Shown here one piece after another: positions 4,573 to 6,844 of a DNA stretch of 6,844 bases. The notes under the pieces are model-generated. The model ran no database searches. It had not been told where the DNA came from and worked only from the letters and a program-made list of their open reading frames with translations. The stretch lies in contig JACRIP010000134.1 in the NCBI GenBank assembly GCA_016220045.1, positions 1 through 6,844 of the forward strand, in the 5' to 3' direction. Every line of letters starts with the position of its first letter. The stretch's first letter is position 1. A program made the position numbers and the translations under genes. The stretch comes from Planctomycetota bacterium (lineage in GTDB: Bacteria; Planctomycetota; MHYJ01; WSZJ01; JACPWG01).

Positions 4573-6039
4573 TCAGGCAAGGGCGCGCGGCGCCAGCAGC
4601 CGCTCGATGAGCGCGAGGTTGCGCTCGGTCGCACCGGCGCGGCCGAGGAGTGCCCTCGCGCCCGCCGCGCCCGCGCGCTCCGCCGCCGCCGGATCGGCGA
4701 GCCACGCGCGCACCGCACCCGCCAGCCCGCGCGCGTCCGCCACCTGGACCGCCCCGCCCGCACCCACCAGGAGCTCCGTCCCCTCCGCAAAATTGTGCAT
4801 GTGCGGCCCGCACACGACCGGCTTCCCCAGCGCCGCCGGCTCCATCAGGTTCTGCCCGCCGTGCCGGATCAGGCTGCCGCCCACGAACACCACCGTCGCC
4901 ACCGAATAGACCGAGCGCAACTCCCCCACCGTGTCCACCAACAACACCGGCGGCGACGCGCCCCCGGCCACCGCGTTCGCCGGCCCGGCGGCGGCGGCCG
5001 ACGCCGGCGCGCCCCCATCCAGCCGGCTCTTGCGCACCACCGGCAGCTCCGCCTCCCGCAGCAACTCCTCCACCCGCCCGCACCGCTCCGGATGACGCGG
5101 CACCAGCACCAGCCGCAGCCGCGGAAACTCGCCCCGCAGCGAGCGGTAGGCCGCAATCACCGCCTCCTCCTCGCGCTCATGCGTGCTCCCACCCACCCAC
5201 ACCGGATCGCCGGGCGCGTACCCCAGCCGCCGTGCCAGGTCTTTTCCGTACTCCCCGAAATTGCCGCCCACGACGGCGTCGAACTTCATGTTGCCGGTCA
5301 CGACCACGCGCCCCGGCGGCGTCCCCATGGCGCGCAGACGCACGGCGAAGACCTCGTCCTGCGCGGCGAGGGCGTCGATGCACGCGAGGATGCGCGCCAG
5401 CGCGCCGCGAATCCAGAGATAGCGGCCCAGCGAGCGCTCGGTGACGCGGCCATTGACCACGGCGACCCGCACCCCCGCGGCGTGGGCGTGCAGGATGAAA
5501 TTCGGCCAGATCTCCAGCTCGGCGAGCAGGACCACGTCGGGCCGGATGCGGCGCAGGCAGCGGCGTACCGCCGCGCTCAGGTCGAGCGGGAAGTAGAAGA
5601 CCTGCAGGTCGGGGAAGGACTTGCGCGCGACCTCCTGCCCGGTCTCGGTGATCGTCGAGACCACGACCTCCCAGTCCGGATGCCGCTCGCGGAAGCGCCG
5701 GACCAGCGTCCGCACGACGATGACCTCGCCAACCGACACCGCGTGGACCCAGAGGCAGGGCCGGCCGCCGGCCCGGCGGCGCTCCGGAACATACCCTAAG
5801 CGCTCGGGGATCAGGCTCTTGAGCATCTCGCGCCGGCCGAGCGCCTTCGCGGCGTAGTACGGCAACGTCAGGATGAAGAGCATCGCATAGATCAGATCGA
5901 TCACCGCGGAGAGCGCGTGCGGGGCGGCGGGAACACGGCGGCATGCGACGGCGATCGGGGCCGCGGCCGGGGCGGGGACCGGAACGGTCGCGGGGGCCGC
6001 GGCGGGGTCGTGCGGGGGGGGCAGCGGGGCGGCGTTCAT
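4573..6039 (-). CDS. waaA: 3-deoxy-D-manno-octulosonic acid (Kdo) transferase
   Basis: WaaA (KdtA) transfers Kdo from CMP-Kdo to the lipid A precursor on the cytoplasmic face of the inner membrane, the first step of LPS core assembly. Seen: a membrane anchor at about 44-62, ERLG at 79-82 (its Glu corresponds, I believe, to the proposed general base), HAVSVGEV at 99-106, VSTITETG at 127-134, YFPLDLS at 149-155, RPDVVLLAELEIWPNF at 166-181, TGNMKFD at 248-254, GGSTHEREEE at 283-292, LVPRHPER at 312-319, GGSLIRHGGQNLMEPAALGK at 387-406 and GPHMHNF at 411-417. Both Rossmann-type halves of this GT-B enzyme are complete. At 488 residues it exceeds the usual 420-430, through an Ala/Pro-rich N-terminal extension (1-40) and an Ala/Gly-rich insert (341-363). 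The ATG at 6039 has GGAGG four bases upstream and overlaps the preceding gene's TGA (ATGA), arguing for translational coupling. The number of Kdo residues added cannot be read from sequence. Confidence 0.96.
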   Translation of the reverse strand: MNAAPLPPPHDPAAAPATVPVPAPAAAPIAVACRRVPAAPHALSAVIDLIYAMLFILTLPYYAAKALGRREMLKSLIPERLGYVPERRRAGGRPCLWVHAVSVGEVIVVRTLVRRFRERHPDWEVVVSTITETGQEVARKSFPDLQVFYFPLDLSAAVRRCLRRIRPDVVLLAELEIWPNFILHAHAAGVRVAVVNGRVTERSLGRYLWIRGALARILACIDALAAQDEVFAVRLRAMGTPPGRVVVTGNMKFDAVVGGNFGEYGKDLARRLGYAPGDPVWVGGSTHEREEEAVIAAYRSLRGEFPRLRLVLVPRHPERCGRVEELLREAELPVVRKSRLDGGAPASAAAAGPANAVAGGASPPVLLVDTVGELRSVYSVATVVFVGGSLIRHGGQNLMEPAALGKPVVCGPHMHNFAEGTELLVGAGGAVQVADARGLAGAVRAWLADPAAAERAGAAGARALLGRAGATERNLALIERLLAPRALA

Positions 6040-6844
6040 CGGCCCTCCGCACGATCGCACGCCGCCTGGAGCTCGCGGCCGGCCGGGTGGTCCGGGACCA
6101 GGGCGAGGAGCGCGGCGACCTCCCGTCGCGCGGCGGCGGGGTGGCCGGCGAAGAGGAGCAGCTCGGCGCGCCGCACCAGGAAGCCGGGGCGGAGGTCCGG
6201 GGGGGCGGCGTCGAGCGCCCGGCCCAGCAGTTCGACGGCCCCGGCCGGGTCTCCGCGCGCCGCCCGCACCTCGGCGAGCGCGACGAGCGCCGGACCATAA
6301 CCAGGTGTGTACTGTACCGCCAACCGGGCCTGTTCCTCGGCCTCGTCCACGCGGCCCTGCGCGAGCAGGAGCTCCGACCAGGCGCAGCGCGCCGTCGGAT
6401 GGTCCGCGTCGCGCGCGAGCAGCGCGGCGTAGAACGCGTCGGTGTCGCGCCATTCGAGACCGCGCAAGGCCGTCAGCAGGCCGAAGAGGACGAGCAGGAG
6501 GGGCCCGAGGGCGCGGAGAACGGAGCCGAGCACCGGCGCGCGCGCGGCCAGAGCCGGTCGCGCGGCCCGCGCCACCGCCATGCAGGCGGAACCCAGCGCG
6601 AGACAGCTCCCGACCGAGGGCAGGTAGAGCAGCCGCTCCGCCTGCACGATCGGGCCTTCGAAGAGGAGGTTCGAGACCGGCAGGAGCACGAGCAGGAGCC
6701 ACGCGCAGCCGACCGCGAGCGCGACGTCGTGTCCGCTCCACCACGCGGCCGGGTCCGCACCGCCCGCGCCGCCCGCACCGGCGGCGGCCGGCGGCGCGGA
6801 GGCGGCCGGCGCGGCGCGTCGGCGCGTCACCCCCGGCGCCAGGG
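6036..6844 (-). CDS. TPR membrane protein, C-terminal part of a TMTC/DUF1736-like protein (cut by right edge)
   Basis: The frame is open to the window end, so the true start probably lies beyond it; a GTG at 6830 would be the first start in view, but no Shine-Dalgarno is visible. Counting from that GTG (264 residues), an Ala/Pro/Gly-rich stretch (6-29) precedes a membrane segment at 36-55. PVSNLLFEGP (51-60) and AERLLYLPSVG (64-74) follow, a pairing typical, as I recall, of the C-terminal membrane region of TMTC/DUF1736 proteins, putative GT-C O-mannosyltransferases. A further membrane segment lies at 97-121, then LEWRDTDAFY (125-134). Three TPR-like units follow at about 144-176, 178-210 and 214-247. 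If the family is right, the catalytic N-terminal membrane part is off the edge. The TGA overlaps the waaA ATG, so the two are co-transcribed and probably translationally coupled. A different multi-pass TPR protein remains possible. Confidence 0.8.
   Translation of the reverse strand, partial: LAPGVTRRRAAPAASAPPAAAGAGGAGGADPAAWWSGHDVALAVGCAWLLLVLLPVSNLLFEGPIVQAERLLYLPSVGSCLALGSACMAVARAARPALAARAPVLGSVLRALGPLLLVLFGLLTALRGLEWRDTDAFYAALLARDADHPTARCAWSELLLAQGRVDEAEEQARLAVQYTPGYGPALVALAEVRAARGDPAGAVELLGRALDAAPPDLRPGFLVRRAELLLFAGHPAAARREVAALLALVPDHPAGRELQAACDRAEGR
6043..6048 (-). promoter_or_regulatory. Ribosome binding site of waaA inside the upstream gene
   Basis: GGAGGG on the minus strand lies within the last codons of the TPR gene, with its GGAGG core four bases before the waaA ATG at 6039. 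It supports this start, which keeps the unusual Ala/Pro-rich N-terminal extension in the protein. Confidence 0.6.

Noticed and set aside
4451..5083. Extended N-terminus of the Uma2 frame running back into waaA
   Set aside because: It is Gly/Arg/Ala low-complexity shadow of waaA. The ATG at 4450 has an ideal Shine-Dalgarno and a promoter just upstream.

Overview
The window is very GC-rich with dense, high-GC coding on both strands. The best guess is an uncultured member of the Planctomycetota or a nearby lineage. This rests on remembered family resemblances: the wording of the Kdo transferase, a planctomycete/cyanobacteria-like Uma2 protein, and the archaeal/Thermotoga-like wording of AhcY. 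A Kdo transferase implies a Gram-negative-type outer envelope. No search could be run, so the phylum is an inference.

Layout from left to right. (1) Minus strand, 1-683: the N-terminal half of S-adenosylhomocysteine hydrolase (ahcY), cut by the left edge. (2) Minus strand, 829-2037: S-adenosylmethionine synthetase (metK), upstream of ahcY and probably co-transcribed with it. The 145-base spacer holds a strong hairpin built on a 9-base triplicate. A near-consensus sigma70-type promoter drives metK from about 2120. (3) Plus strand, 2389-3339: an unrecognised membrane protein with a CxxC...CxxC zinc-ribbon-like motif and four hydrophobic segments, divergent from metK. (4) 3340-3802: a gene-poor gap between convergent genes. 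(5) Minus strand, 3803-4450: a solo Uma2-family (DUF820) PD-(D/E)XK-like protein with its own promoter. (6) Minus strand, 4573-6039: Kdo transferase (waaA/kdtA). (7) Minus strand, 6036 to the right edge: the C-terminal part of a TPR membrane protein resembling TMTC/DUF1736 glycosyltransferases, overlapping waaA by ATGA.

Functionally, metK and ahcY form a compact methyl-cycle unit: MetK makes SAM, methyltransferases turn it into SAH, and AhcY removes SAH. The waaA/TPR pair is an envelope-glycosylation unit with translational coupling. The Uma2 gene and the zinc-ribbon membrane protein have no visible link to either unit.

Most of the window is ordinary housekeeping. The points worth a second look are the structured ahcY leader, the dyads around the metK promoter, the unrecognised zinc-ribbon membrane protein, and the TMTC-like/waaA coupling. 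I see no defence system, CRISPR array, insertion sequence, tRNA or rRNA.
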